64,000 bases of DNA from Diadophis punctatus similis (Eukaryota; Chordata; Lepidosauria; Squamata; Dipsadidae), in contig JALIGW010000003.1 in assembly GCA_023053685.1 (NCBI GenBank), positions 44,276,496 to 44,340,495 on the forward strand, written 5' to 3'. The translations under genes and the position numbers were made by a program. Shown here in pieces: positions 10,296 to 20,549 of the stretch. Below the pieces are notes generated by a model. That model saw only the letters and a list, made by a program, of their open reading frames with translations, was not told the origin of the DNA and searched no databases. How positions within the stretch are numbered: position 1 is the first letter of the stretch; each line of letters begins with the position of its first letter.

Positions 10296-13200
10296 ATGAC
10301 AGGATGTAGAAACAAAAATGCTTATCAAGTAAGGAAGATAGGTAGGTATGGCGGGAGCAGGGGGGTAGGTCGCTCTCGGGGAACGAGAATTCGCTATCTT
10401 CAAGCGATTCCTTGTTCTGGCCCCTCTGGTTTGGTTCCATCTAGCTCAGCCCGAGTACCTGGTAACCAGGGATGTCAGGGCCCTGGGCTCAAGCTGCTGC
10501 TGTTGAATGCCAGGTCGATTACTAACAAGGCCCCCCTTGTACGGGATTTAATCCTGGAAGAGGGGGCGGACCTGGCATGTATTACTGAGACCTGGCTAGG
10601 CCAGGAGGGGGGGGTTCCCCTCTCCGAGATGTGCCCGGACGGGTTCTCAGTTCAGCATCAGCCGCGACCCCAGGGAAGGGGTGGAGGAGTGGCAATTATA
10701 GCTCGCCAGAACCTAAATCCTCGAAGGAGCCCTGCCCCGGAGATTGTTGGGTGTGAGACGCTCCTTCTGAAGCTGGACTTAGGGGTTCAGGTGGGCCTTC
10801 TGCTAACGTACTTCCCTCCTAGCTGCGTTGCAAAGGCCCTGCCTGTTCTGCTCGAGGCGGTAGCAGGGCTGGCGATTGAGTTCCCCAGGTTGATGGTGCT
10901 GGGGGACTTCAACCTGCCATCGCCCGGTGAAACCTCAGAGGCAGTCCAGGAGTTCATGGCTTCCATGACAACCATGGACCTGACCCAAGTAGTTCAGGGT
11001 CCGACTCATGAGGGAGGTCACACGCTTGACCTTGTGTTTCTCTCGGGGCAGTGGAGAGATGATCTGAGGCTGAGGGGTTTAGTCACAGTACCCTTGTCGT
11101 GGTCAGATCATTTCCTTCTGAGGTTGGATTTCATGGCGCCACTCCTCCACCGCAAGGAGGCGGGACCGATTAAGTGGTTCCGCCCCAGGCGCCTAATGGA
11201 ATCCGAAGGATTTCAGAGGGAACTTGGGGAAATACCGGACTCCCTGGTACACGATTCATCTGAGGCTCTAGTGACTGCCTGGAATCAGGCGGCAACAGGG
11301 GCTTTAGATCGGATTGCGCCTTTGCGGCCTCTCCGTGGCAGCGGATCCCGGAGGGCTCCTTGGTTTACTGAGGAGCTCCGGGAGATGAAGCGCCTAAAGA
11401 GACGCCTAGAGCGACGATGGAGAGCCAGTAAAGCTGAGTCTGACCGGACACTTTTAAGAACTTGCATTAAGTCTTACTTAGTGGCGATACGGGCGGCAAA
11501 ATGTGCGCATTTTTCCGCCCTTATTGCGTCCGCCGACTCCCGCCCAGCCGCCCTGTTTAGGGTGACGCGCTCCCTCCTCGCAAAGGGGGGGGGCGAAGAA
11601 CCCTTGCAGGGTAGAGCTGAGGAATTTTCCCAGTTCCTGGCGGATAAAATCACTCAGATTCGGACAGACCTGGACTCCATTTGGACAGGGCAGGCCGAGA
11701 TGACAGGGGCGAGTCTTAGTCCTGTTATTTGGGAGGAGTTTGAGCCTATCACTCCTGAGGATGTGGACAAGGCCATAGGAGCGATGAGCGCCTCCACTTG
11801 TTTATTGGACCCGTGTCCCTCCTGGCTGGTTTCGGGCAGCAGGGAGGTGACACGCGGCTGGCTCCAGGCTGTTGTGATCGCATCTTTGAGAGAGGGGTCC
11901 GTCCCGCAGCCCTTAAAAGCTGCGGTGGTGAGGCCCCTCCTCAAGAAGCCTTCCCTGGACCCAGCGGATTTAAAGAACTTCCGTCCAGTCTCCAACTTAC
12001 CCTTCTTGGGTAAAGTTGTAGAGAAAGTGGTGTCGCTCCAACTCCTGCGGCTATTGGAGGATACTGATTATCTGGATCCCTTTCAATCGGGTTTCAGGCG
12101 CGGCTACAGTACGGAGACTGCTTTGGTCGCACTGATGGATGATCTCTGGCGAGCACGGGATGGGGGTCATTCCTCCATCCTGGTGTTACTTGACCTCTCA
12201 GCGGCTTTCGATACCATCGACCATGGTATCCTTCTGCGTCGTCTTGGGGAGGTGGGAGTGGGAGGCACTGTTTTACGGTGGTTCTCCTCCTACCTCTCTG
12301 ACAGGACGCAGTCGGTGTTGACAGGAGGGCAGAGGTCGGCCCCTAGGCCCCTGGTTTGCGGGGTGCCACAGGGTTCGGTCCTCTCGCCCATCCTGTTTAA
12401 CATTTACATGAAACCGCTGGGTGAGATCATCCGACGACACGGGGTGAGGTATCAGCAGTATGCTGACGATACCCAGTTGTACATCTCCACCCCGTGTCAG
12501 TTCAGTGAAGCAGTTGATGTAATGTGCCGCTGCCTGGACGATGTGAGGGTCTGGATGGGAGTGAACAGACTCAGGCTCAACCCAGACAAGACTGAGTGGC
12601 TCTGGATTTTGCCTCCCAAGGATTATGTCGACTGTCCCTCCCTGGTTCTCGGGGGAGAAAAATTGACTCCCTCGGAACAGGTCCGCAATTTGGGTGTCCT
12701 CCTAGATCCACAGCTAAAATTGGAGCAACATCTTTCAGCTGTGGCTAGGGGGACCTTTGCACAGATTCGTCTTGTGCACCAATTGCGACCTTACTTGGAG
12801 AGGGAGGCTTTGCTCACAGTCACTCATGCCCTTGTCACCTCACGGCTAGACTACTGTAACGCGCTCTACATGGGGCTACCCTCAAAGAGCATCCGGAGAC
12901 TCCAACTGGTACAGAATGCAGCTGCGCGAGCTGTAGTGGGTGTACCGAGATACACCCACGTAACACCTATTCTTCGCCAGCTGCATTGGCTGCCAATTAG
13001 TCTCCGGTCGCAATTTAAGGTGTTGGTCGTTACCTTTAAAGCCCTACATGGCTCAGGGCCAGGTTACCTTCGGGACCGCATCCTACCACATACCTCCCTA
13101 CGACCGGTTAGGTCCCATAGAGAGGGCCTCCTCCGGGTCCCATCGGCCAAACAATGTCGGTTGGTGGGGCCACGGGGGAGGGCCTTCTCTGTGGGAGCCC

Positions 13201-13301
13201 CGTCCCTCTGGAACCAACTCCCACCAGAGATCCGGACTATCCCCACCCTGCTGGCCTTCCGTAAAGCCATAAAAACTTGGCTCTTCCGGCAGGCGGGGTG
13301 A
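10296..13301 (+). CDS. CR1 ORF2: endonuclease/reverse transcriptase, intact
   Basis: A 1001-residue uninterrupted frame encodes an apurinic-type endonuclease followed by a non-LTR reverse transcriptase, the machinery that nicks target DNA and copies the LINE RNA. Endonuclease landmarks are LLLLNARS near residue 67, ITETW at 96-100, GDFN at 203-206 and SDH at 270-272. Reverse transcriptase landmarks are FRPVSNLP near 562, LLDLSAAFDTIDH near 631-643, GVPQGSVLSP near 689 and YADD at 722-725, so the key catalytic Asp residues are present. The C-terminal part carries the usual CR1 'LHWLPI' and 'LWNQLPPE' blocks. The first ATG at 10296 probably lies in flanking or 5' UTR sequence, so the true start may be later. 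No ORF1 is seen upstream. An insertion this intact is probably young. Confidence 0.9.
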   Translation: MTGCRNKNAYQVRKIGRYGGSRGVGRSRGTRIRYLQAIPCSGPSGLVPSSSARVPGNQGCQGPGLKLLLLNARSITNKAPLVRDLILEEGADLACITETWLGQEGGVPLSEMCPDGFSVQHQPRPQGRGGGVAIIARQNLNPRRSPAPEIVGCETLLLKLDLGVQVGLLLTYFPPSCVAKALPVLLEAVAGLAIEFPRLMVLGDFNLPSPGETSEAVQEFMASMTTMDLTQVVQGPTHEGGHTLDLVFLSGQWRDDLRLRGLVTVPLSWSDHFLLRLDFMAPLLHRKEAGPIKWFRPRRLMESEGFQRELGEIPDSLVHDSSEALVTAWNQAATGALDRIAPLRPLRGSGSRRAPWFTEELREMKRLKRRLERRWRASKAESDRTLLRTCIKSYLVAIRAAKCAHFSALIASADSRPAALFRVTRSLLAKGGGEEPLQGRAEEFSQFLADKITQIRTDLDSIWTGQAEMTGASLSPVIWEEFEPITPEDVDKAIGAMSASTCLLDPCPSWLVSGSREVTRGWLQAVVIASLREGSVPQPLKAAVVRPLLKKPSLDPADLKNFRPVSNLPFLGKVVEKVVSLQLLRLLEDTDYLDPFQSGFRRGYSTETALVALMDDLWRARDGGHSSILVLLDLSAAFDTIDHGILLRRLGEVGVGGTVLRWFSSYLSDRTQSVLTGGQRSAPRPLVCGVPQGSVLSPILFNIYMKPLGEIIRRHGVRYQQYADDTQLYISTPCQFSEAVDVMCRCLDDVRVWMGVNRLRLNPDKTEWLWILPPKDYVDCPSLVLGGEKLTPSEQVRNLGVLLDPQLKLEQHLSAVARGTFAQIRLVHQLRPYLEREALLTVTHALVTSRLDYCNALYMGLPSKSIRRLQLVQNAAARAVVGVPRYTHVTPILRQLHWLPISLRSQFKVLVVTFKALHGSGPGYLRDRILPHTSLRPVRSHREGLLRVPSAKQCRLVGPRGRAFSVGAPSLWNQLPPEIRTIPTLLAFRKAIKTWLFRQAG

Positions 13302-13478
13302 ATAGGAAGATCAGATTCCCCCCTTGAATGTTGTTTTTATAATTGTTTTAACTATGCCTTTTAATTTTAAATTATGATAATTGTTTTTATTGTACGCTTC
13401 TTATTCTGTTGTACGCCGCCCTGAGTCCCACGGGATTGGGCGGCCTATAAGAACGTCTATTAAATTAAATTAAATTAA
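10320..13478 (+). mobile_element. CR1 LINE, near complete for ORF2
   Basis: The element contains the 1001-codon ORF2, then a short 3' UTR with the CR1-typical 'cgccctgagtcccacgggat' hairpin region, and ends in ATTAA-unit repeats at 13458-13478. The left boundary is approximate because no target duplication was found. ORF1 is absent, so it is 5'-truncated or the family has a reduced 5' end. Three other copies of the group lie at 7653, 44042 and 46532 (minus). Confidence 0.85.
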
Positions 13479-13529
13479 GATAAAAACCTGCAGAATCTCA
13501 GTATTATAGCTCTCATTGCAAATATTTCT

Positions 13530-13782
13530 ATATTTATTTATTTATTTATTTTGTGAGATTTATATACCGCCTCACAGTGCAAGCATTCTCTAAGCGGTTT
13601 ACAGCAGTAAGCAATGTATATTTATATTCCCCCCAACAATCTGGGTCCTCATTTTACCTACCTCGGAAGGATGGAAGGCTGAGTCAACCTTGAGCCGGTG
13701 AGATTTGAACTGCTGACCTGCGGATCACAGTCAGCTAAAGTGGCCTGCAGTACTGCCTCTAACCGCTGCGCCACCTCGGCTA
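13530..13782 (-). mobile_element. MIR-like tRNA-SINE, minus strand
   Basis: Same family as 4165-4396. The plus strand shows the TTTA tail, 'atataccgcctcacagtgca', 'caatctgggtcctcatttta', 'gatttgaactgctgacctgc' and the tRNA-like head complement 'gccacctcggct'. Confidence 0.85.
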
Positions 13783-13970
13783 TATGGCATTTATGTCTGA
13801 AAACTCTTCTTTATATCCTCTCAGCTTCCTTATTTCAGCAATAATATGGAGAAAGGATCAATTATGCGATAATTTAATAATCTTGAATTCTGATGACATA
13901 CTTACCCTTGGCTGGAATTCATAAACGTTGCTAGAGGAATTCAGGAACCAGCATTCAATGTTTTTAATAG

Positions 13971-14304
13971 CCAGTTTTCCAAAAGTCTCTGAGCAATGTG
14001 GAATGTGGGGGTATATGAACTAATTTGGATGGTTGATATTCTGGATACAAAGTACAAATGATTATTTCCAGCTGAAATTGGGAATCAAGATTCTTGACCC
14101 CATTTTTCTACCCCCCCCCCCCGATGGCATTAAGCGTGCCTATTGCTAGGAAGTCGGGGGGGGGTAGAAAAATGGGGTCAAGAATCTTGATTCCCAATTT
14201 CAGCTGGAAATAATCATTTGTACTTTGTATCCAGAATATCAACCATCCAAATTAGTTCATATACCCCCACATTCCACATTGCTCAGAGACTTTTGGAAAA
14301 CTGG
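13971..14304. repeat. Perfect inverted duplication, 140-bp arms
   Basis: Bases 13971-14110 and 14165-14304 are exact reverse complements as far as I can read. They are followed inward by C12 (14111-14122) and G9 (14156-14164) runs and a ~33-base spacer. The arms match no transposon family seen elsewhere in the window. The structure ends 72 bases before the first visible PI16 exon. A strand-switch duplication or an assembly fold-back artefact are both possible. Confidence 0.9.
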
Positions 14305-14376
14305 GTATTCATTGCTGTACTTTGCCCCTCTGTGAGATTTTGATGCTGATGATGTTTTGGATTATTGTGATTTCAG

Positions 14377-14595
14377 CGCTGGGATTCAGAACTGGAAGCC
14401 TTTGCCAAAAACTACTCAACAAAATGTACTTGGGAACATAATAAAGAACGTGGCTACCGAGGCGAGAATCTTTTTGCCATGACTGGAAACCTGGATCTGG
14501 AGACAGCGATGGAAGATTGGTATACTGAGTACCAGTATTATAATTACAGCACATTGGCATGTAAAGAGGGGGAAATGTGCGGTCATTACACCCAG
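14377..14595 (+). CDS. PI16: PI16 exon: central CAP domain
   Basis: This 219-base exon lies between a tttcag acceptor and a gtatct donor and gives 73 codons in phase 0 (RWDSELEAFAKNYSTKC... to ...MCGHYTQ). It is the central part of a CAP (SCP/TAPS) domain: the WEHNKERG and GENLFA blocks hold the conserved His and Glu of the CAP cavity, and the exon ends inside the CAP signature GHYTQ|VVWA. The RWD.EL.AFAK and CGHYTQ blocks fit peptidase inhibitor 16, a secreted or GPI-linked CAP protein of mammals, better than venom-type CRISPs as I remember them. The preceding exon, with signal peptide and N-terminal CAP helix, was not found upstream. No frame disruption is seen. Confidence 0.85.
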
Positions 14596-14932
14596 GTATC
14601 TAATTATAACTTGGTAGAGGCTTAGAGTCAGTGCCTAGGAAATGGTGCATCATTGTGCTAGCTACTGAAATGAAGATCCCCAGAGTGATAGGCAGCTTAT
14701 AAGTGATAGAAAGATAAAAGTTATTCTATAGAGCGAAGAATTGACAGTGATTGCAAGTGAGGGAATTTCTTAGGTTCTGACTTCCATTTTAATTCCCAGC
14801 TAAGACTGTAGTAGAGAAGTTGTTCTGCTTAGTCTTGTAAGAGGCATCTTAAGCCACTTGTCAGTTACCAAGGTTTTTTTTTTCATTTCAAAAGCGCTTG
14901 GGTGCACACAGTGCTGGTTAGATTAGTATATA

Positions 14933-15522
14933 CGAGGGTGAGTCAAAACGTAATGCCATTTTCTTTAGGACAGGTATAATTACCAACACAGGAACATGTA
15001 GCATACATCAAAATGAAGCTGGTCCTCTGTGGATCACATCCCTACTTCTCAACATAGTCACCGTTGCTCTCAATAGCAATGTTCCACCTTCGAATGAGAG
15101 CATGTATCCCTGCCTCGTAAAATTCTGTTGACTGTTCTTTGAGCCACTTCTTCACTGCAGTTTTCACTTCCTCATCACTGGAATAATGTTTGCCTCTCAA
15201 ACCCTCTTTCATGGGGCCGAAGAGATGATAGTCTGAAGGTGCTAAATCTGGTGAGTATGGAGGATTATTATTCCAGTGACGAGGAAGTGAAGAAGTGCAG
15301 TGAAGAAGTGGCTCAAAGAACAGTCAACAAAATTTTACGAGGCAGGGATACATGCTCTCATTCGAAGGTGGAACATTGCTATTGAGAGCAACAGTGACTA
15401 TGTTGAGAAGTAGGGATGTGATCCACAGAGGACCAGCTTCATTTTGATGTATGCTACATGTTCCTGTGTTGGTAATTATACTTGTCCTAAAGAAAATGGA
15501 ATTACTTTTTGACTCACCCTCG
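14933..15522. mobile_element. Fold-back mariner element
   Basis: The termini CGAGGGTGAGTCAAAA and its inverse are flanked by TA (14931-14932, 15523-15524). The left ~258 bases reappear inverted at the right with a few differences, around a ~78-base spacer. The minus strand of the left half plus spacer encodes the mariner transposase C-terminus: PYSPDLAPSDYHLF (which holds the last catalytic Asp of the DD34D family) and a terminal RWNIAIESNGDYVEK. The rest of the transposase is missing, so it cannot be autonomous. It lies in the PI16 intron. Confidence 0.88.
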
Positions 15523-15524
15523 TA

Positions 15525-16577
15525 ATATAACTTTTAACAAAACAAAAAACCCACTTCCATCAACTATAAGTTTGATCCATCAACTGCGACTACAATTCTA
15601 ATGAAACCAATGGGACACACATTCATGAATAAGGGTCCTGTTGATTTTCAGTGGTAACGAAATTGATGACATGGTCTGAATTCAGCTGAATAACTCAAAC
15701 CAGTTGTTGTTGTTGGGGAAAAGTTCATTTTCATGTCCCTTTGTGGGATAGCCATGAAATTATCATCCTGCATGCCTGCAGATTTGAATCCCTAGTCCTG
15801 GTGATGGTTTTCATTTTATATTGCTCTTATATTTGTTGGGAACAAATGCTAATATTTCAATAGGATGTACGGCTTGCCCAAGACTCATGCCATTCTCCTC
15901 TATACTCTTATCTTCACAATGTTGTATAAAGTAGGCAGGCTGAGAGGGGTGACTCAAACCCATCATACTTCAAGGCTGACTGAGTAATTGAACCCACAAC
16001 TCCCCTAAACTGACTTTGAGATTGTTGCTTAATGGAAGAGATTCAGTTGCTTCCACACCTTCTTTCCTAAACGATTTATACAGGGCATTGCATAATGTCA
16101 ATTTGTATTTTTTTAAAGGAAAATAATAATAAACGAGGACTTGAAAATTTCTGATCCTCTGATTCTCTAGGACTCTTAATATCTGTAACCTGGCCTAATT
16201 TGAATCAGCAATGAGTATCCCTGCCCTTGTAATAAGACAAATTGGATTTAATCTCAAGGCACATACACATCTTGTGATGAAAATAATGAACTGAGGATGG
16301 AGAGAGAGGAATTGTTGCATGCCAATCCACTCATGGAGAAATATTTGATTAAATACCATCTCTAACAAGGTCAGGTCTATGCTTCTAAAGAAGGTGAAGC
16401 TGATAGTAACATATTGCTTCACAGTAGGAAAAAAAATGCACTGCAAATTGTAATAGAAGGTCAGGAATGAGCCTTTAGAAAACCTAAGTAAAAATATTGG
16501 CCAATATGTATGAAAAATCCATGCATGCACAATTTGAAAACTTGCCTGAAAGATTCTGAAGAAAACATGCGGATAAA
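15525..16577. other. PI16 intron, no feature recognised
   Basis: Intronic sequence between a mariner and a LINE fragment. Part of 15860-16010 ('aggcaggctgagaggggtga') resembles a dispersed amniote repeat but could not be assigned. No exon seen. Confidence 0.4.
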
Positions 16578-16790
16578 TCTCACCCCATTCCTAAGAGGTC
16601 TTTAAGGGGCGTGCATAAGCGCACCAGCGTGCCTACCGTCCCTGTCCTAATATTCCCTTTCATTTGTATCCATTTCATGTATGGAATTATTACATTAATT
16701 ATTTCATGTAATTATGTTTTTTATATCTGTTATCTAATACATGCCTGACGAAATAAATACATAAATAAAATAAATAAATAAAAATGTCCC
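16578..16790 (+). mobile_element. CR1/L2-group LINE 3' end
   Basis: The segment 'ctcaccccattcctaagagg' through 'gcctaccgtccctgtcctaa' and an AAAT-type tail matches the reverse complement of the 3' ends at 40256-40470 and 4671-4925. Only about 210 bases remain. Confidence 0.8.
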
Positions 16791-16882
16791 AAAGGTGCTT
16801 TTTCAAGAGGCAACTGGACTTTCTGGTTTTTCTTTGAAGACGTTTCGCTTCTCATCCAAGAAGCTTCTTCAGCTCCATAGAT
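16786..16882 (-). mobile_element. Unnamed repeat with hammerhead-like hairpin
   Basis: A segment starting 'tcccaaaggtgctttttcaa' recurs, split in two by a CR1 insertion, at 43932-44041 plus 45793-45830. On the minus strand, bases 16872-16842 read CTGAAGA, one extra A, a 6-bp stem (GCTTCT/AGAAGC) closing a 6-base loop, then GAAAC. This is close to a hammerhead ribozyme core. The second copy has the canonical CTGATGA. Penelope-like retroelements are known to carry hammerhead motifs, but I cannot assign the family. It ends about 130 bases before the next PI16 exon. Confidence 0.45.
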
Positions 16883-17010
16883 TCCATTCAGAATCTCCAT
16901 AGACATGTGGATAAATCGTTTCAGTAGCCAATTAAAGGTTAGGCAGATGTCACCCATAGACATCTTTTCAGTCTGATAATGAATAAATGGGCTATTGCTT
17001 TCTTCTATAG

Positions 17011-17120
17011 GTAGTTTGGGCCACCAGTGAGCGTGTTGGCTGTGGGACAACATTCTGTGAAACCCTGGAACTGATAAATGATACTGACATGCATTTGTTT
17101 GTCTGCAATTACCAACCCCC
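17011..17120 (+). CDS. PI16: PI16 exon: end of CAP domain
   Basis: The 110-base exon lies between a tcttctatag acceptor and a gtaagt donor. It continues directly from GHYTQ in the previous exon with VVWATSERVGCG and reaches VCNYQPP, leaving two bases (CC) that complete with the next exon. VVW finishes the first CAP signature and CNYQPPGN, across the next junction, is the second (CxYxPxGN). Cys residues of GCG, FCE and VCN match those forming CAP-domain disulfides. There is no frameshift or stop. Confidence 0.87.
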
Positions 17121-17175
17121 GTAAGTTTCTTTCTCCCCCTGCTTATTGTGTCATCATTGCTCTAATACTCTAAAG

Positions 17176-17443
17176 CAGCGGTTCTCAACCTGGGGGTCAC
17201 GACCCCTTTGGGGGTCAAACGACCCTTTCACAGGGGTCGGGAGACTTCACCCGGATGCCGCCATTTGGGTTCTTTTACCCTCTGCACATGCGCAGAATGC
17301 TTTGCGCATACGCAGAGGGTAAAAGAACCCAAATGGCGGCGGCGGGATGGGGGTGCGGTGGCGGGCGCGGCGGCGGGGTGGGGCATGGGGGGGGCGCGGC
17401 GGCAGGGTGTGGGTCACGGCATTAGGAAGGTTGAGAACCACTG
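17176..17443. mobile_element. Non-autonomous hAT element in PI16 intron
   Basis: The ends CAGCGGTTCTCAACC and GGTTGAGAACCACTG are inverted. The flanks CTCTAAAG (17168-17175) and CTCTAAAA (17444-17451) match at seven of eight bases. An internal palindrome pairs 'tttgggttcttttaccctct' with its complement around GCGCA-rich sequence, followed by a GC-rich region. It starts 55 bases after the exon donor. Confidence 0.9.
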
Positions 17444-17451
17444 CTCTAAAA

Positions 17452-19772
17452 ATTAAAGAAAAAGAACAGCTTGTTTCTTCATTCTTGTGTTCCACTACAG
17501 GTACATGCAAAATTTGTAGCAGGAAAGAATCAATACTTCCGCTTAAAGAAACAAATAAAAAATAACAGGGAAGTTTGGTAGATAAGGGGTAGGAAAGCAA
17601 GGGAACCATCCTTTCCATAATCTAGGCAAAAAATGAAAAAGTGCCCATTAGGAAATGTGAGATTTGAATGGAATGATGAATTTCTAGAAAGAACAATCAT
17701 TGGCTTATAGGCCATCATTGAATCAATCAAAGACTGTAAAAAAAAATCCAGTTACTGATTATGAGATTTTTCAGGGGAGCCTGGAAACCATGAATAAGGT
17801 TGCATAGAGCAGCAACCAGCCCACTGGAAAAGTGGGGAGAATGTGCCTGCCCTACCCTGTAACTTAGATATGTTGCTGTCAGTAGATTGGAAGGAAGTAG
17901 AGCAACCATCTGTTTAAGTTGACTTAAACTGGAAAAGAACATTCAAGAAGTCCTGGGTGACTAGTGCAGATGGAGGGACCACAGAAAGTATGGATTTACT
18001 CTAATGGTGAATTTAATTCAGTACTATATCCTTAAGCCCGGGCTTCAATTTGGGGTCTTTTGCATGCAAAGCACATGTTGGTCCCTATTATGGGCTTCAG
18101 GAATTCTCTCCCCCCCCTGAAGTGAAGACAATTTCTGAACTGACCACTGCCCAATAAATAATAGAAAAACTAATAAACCAGAATCAATGACCTATGAAAA
18201 ATGCAAGGTTGATAGTAACTGCAAGAATCAGGTGCATGAAACGTATTCTTCTAAATCAGTAGCACAAACAGGATTCTATTGACTGCAAAGCAAGAGTTAA
18301 AAGACTCCACCAATCCATGAGAATATATTGTTTTGATGTGCTGACTGAAATTCCTCAGCTGTTGCACTGGCAGTTGCTTCAAACAGCTTTGCAGTGGGGT
18401 GAGCCCTTCCATAATCAAAGGGATCTGCTAACAAGGAAGAAGGTGACACAGAAAAAGTCAGTATTGCTCCCCACGAAATGTAGATGCAAACATTGTGAGT
18501 GCACCATGTGAGAGTGTGTGACATAGTTGTGTAACTGTTGTATCAGAAGTTTGCAAGATTGGATGGTTTGGTTATTTCTTGGCATGTCTCCCTTGTGCTA
18601 GAAACCTGTAAAATATGATGTGTGTATGCAGGCTATAGCAAAACCTGACACATAAAAAAAAAGAACTTCAATCATATCATCATGGTCACCCACCCCAAGA
18701 ACACCCCTGAATATGAATAATCATCATCAATAAACAACAATAATTATCAATTATGAATATACCAATGTTACTAAATGTTAACCTATTTTGAAAGTGAATA
18801 GTTCAAAATGACTGTGTATATTCAATTAAATAGAGTAGACCTAGTAATATTTCCCTTTCTTTCAAGGCAAGGCAGCCACAGAAAATATAAATGCAATTTA
18901 TAGAATTAAATATACGGAATTACCATAACTGCTAATCAGATAATGTTACCTTGTACAAAAGAAGCATTATTCCATTTCTAATTAAAGTATAACTGACATT
19001 TGATCACAGTATCTACTATTACTAATTGTCTGGATTTAATTGTTTCTAGTTCTAGAATGTGTTAAGAGCCCTCGAGATTTCATTGTAAACCAACTTCAGG
19101 AGTCCATCTTACTCAAATTGCAATTATTCTCTGTATCAATCTTAAAATTAAAGAATTTTTTTTCTTAAACCAGTATCAGCCTACATTCTGGAGTAAAGGA
19201 TTCACTGGGTGGTAGTTAATTAACTTTCGGAGTGTAAATACTTACAAAATATATAGTTAACATGAATACAATTATATTCTCTTTTTCACCATTCAAAGCA
19301 GGAACATCCTAAGGGATAGTGTTAGAAAGTAAAGATGTTGACTGTGACCACACAAAAGACACCATGACCCTTTTGAAATGTGTTGTCAATATGGTACATG
19401 TAAAAATGGGGTGAGATTTTTATTGAACAGATGTGGTTGCCATCTTGACTTTATTTTAACTTCTCTCCCTCACATAAATCTCTGAATCAAAGTATCCAAA
19501 GTTCCAAATAAAAACACAAATACTTAGAAATTTATTACAAACATGTAAATGCCCAGAATACATAAACATGTGGACAAATGAGCTTTTTATGTAAATTATT
19601 CTAGAATGACATAGCATCTTTTTCTTAGCTCTTTCTCCTTATGGAATTCCTGGTATTAAATAATCACTGATGGGTACCAAAGATGACCACCTTCTATATT
19701 TTAGTGATTGCTACCTTCTATAGGAGAGGAACAAGCTGCTTCTGTATCACATGTTCACTTTTTAATTCCTAG
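17452..19772. other. PI16 intron, no feature recognised
   Basis: AT-rich intronic sequence. I see no exon, RNA gene or familiar repeat in it. Confidence 0.45.
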
Positions 19773-19861
19773 GGGAAATATAAGGGGACATAAGCCATAT
19801 ATCGAGGGAGCTTCATGTTCCAAGTGCCCAGAAGGCTATTTCTGCAACAACAATCTCTGTG
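19773..19861 (+). CDS. PI16: PI16 exon: Cys-rich hinge after CAP
   Basis: The 89-base exon has a ttaattcctag acceptor and a gtaagt donor. Joined to the previous CC it reads [16 protein letters not shown] and [14 protein letters not shown], leaving one base. GN completes the second CAP signature. The C.KCPEGYFC....C pattern matches the short cysteine-rich tail after the CAP domain in PI16 and GLIPR1-like proteins. The full CRISP ion-channel regulatory domain, with its larger cysteine set, is absent. That argues against a venom CRISP. Confidence 0.87.
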
Positions 19862-19943
19862 GTAAGTCAATGGAACCTGAGAGGCTAAATATTTCCCATG
19901 TGACTGCAGGTTGGAAAAAAGGCATCTTGTTTATGTCCTAGAA

Positions 19944-20078
19944 CAGGGGTAGGCAAAGTTGGCTCTTCTATGACTCGTGGACTTCAACTCCCAGAATTCC
20001 TGAGCTAGCATGATTGGCTCAGAAAGTCTGGGAGTTGAAGTCCACGAGTCATAGAAGAGCCAACTTTCCCTACCCCTG
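19944..20078. mobile_element. Palindromic hAT MITE in PI16 intron
   Basis: The 135-base element CAGGGGTAGGCAAAG...CCCTACCCCTG is nearly palindromic around 'agctagcatgattggctc'. It is flanked by a perfect 8-bp duplication TCCTAGAA (19936-19943 and 20079-20086). The core 'ggacttcaactcccagaatt' is shared with 21330-21464 and 39287-39430. Confidence 0.93.
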
Positions 20079-20549
20079 TCCTAGAAGATTAATTCTTTCC
20101 TCCATGATTATCTGTTGAATTTAAATTTAATTAATTCTGCTGCTGGTAGCTATTCTGCAAATACACCATTTCAAATACTGATGACCAGTAGATAGATGTG
20201 TTTGACTTCTACTGTCCTAAGAGGGAAGCTGATTTACTTTTTTATAATTCAGTAACTGCGATTACTGTGATAAAGTGCATGAATAAAATAGATCAAACAT
20301 TTCAGACTAAGCTTTCTGTCTCATGTGACCACAAATCAAACATATTTCTATGGAGACAGTGACATATTCAATTGAAATCCATCATGAACAAAGTAATGAG
20401 GGGATTACTTCATCTTCTCTCATAGCTATGCTATTCTGAATAATGAGGGGATTAAAATATGGACATTTATTGCTGACAAATTACCCAAGAGTTCCAACTG
20501 AAGTTTATACTGGAAAAGAACGGTCAGAAGATGAATGTTCTGGGAATAG

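Noticed and set aside
14377..19861. Snake venom CRISP toxin gene
   Set aside because: The hinge is short, the full C-terminal CRISP cysteine domain is absent, and a long Ser/Thr/Pro stalk exon follows in phase, which fits PI16.
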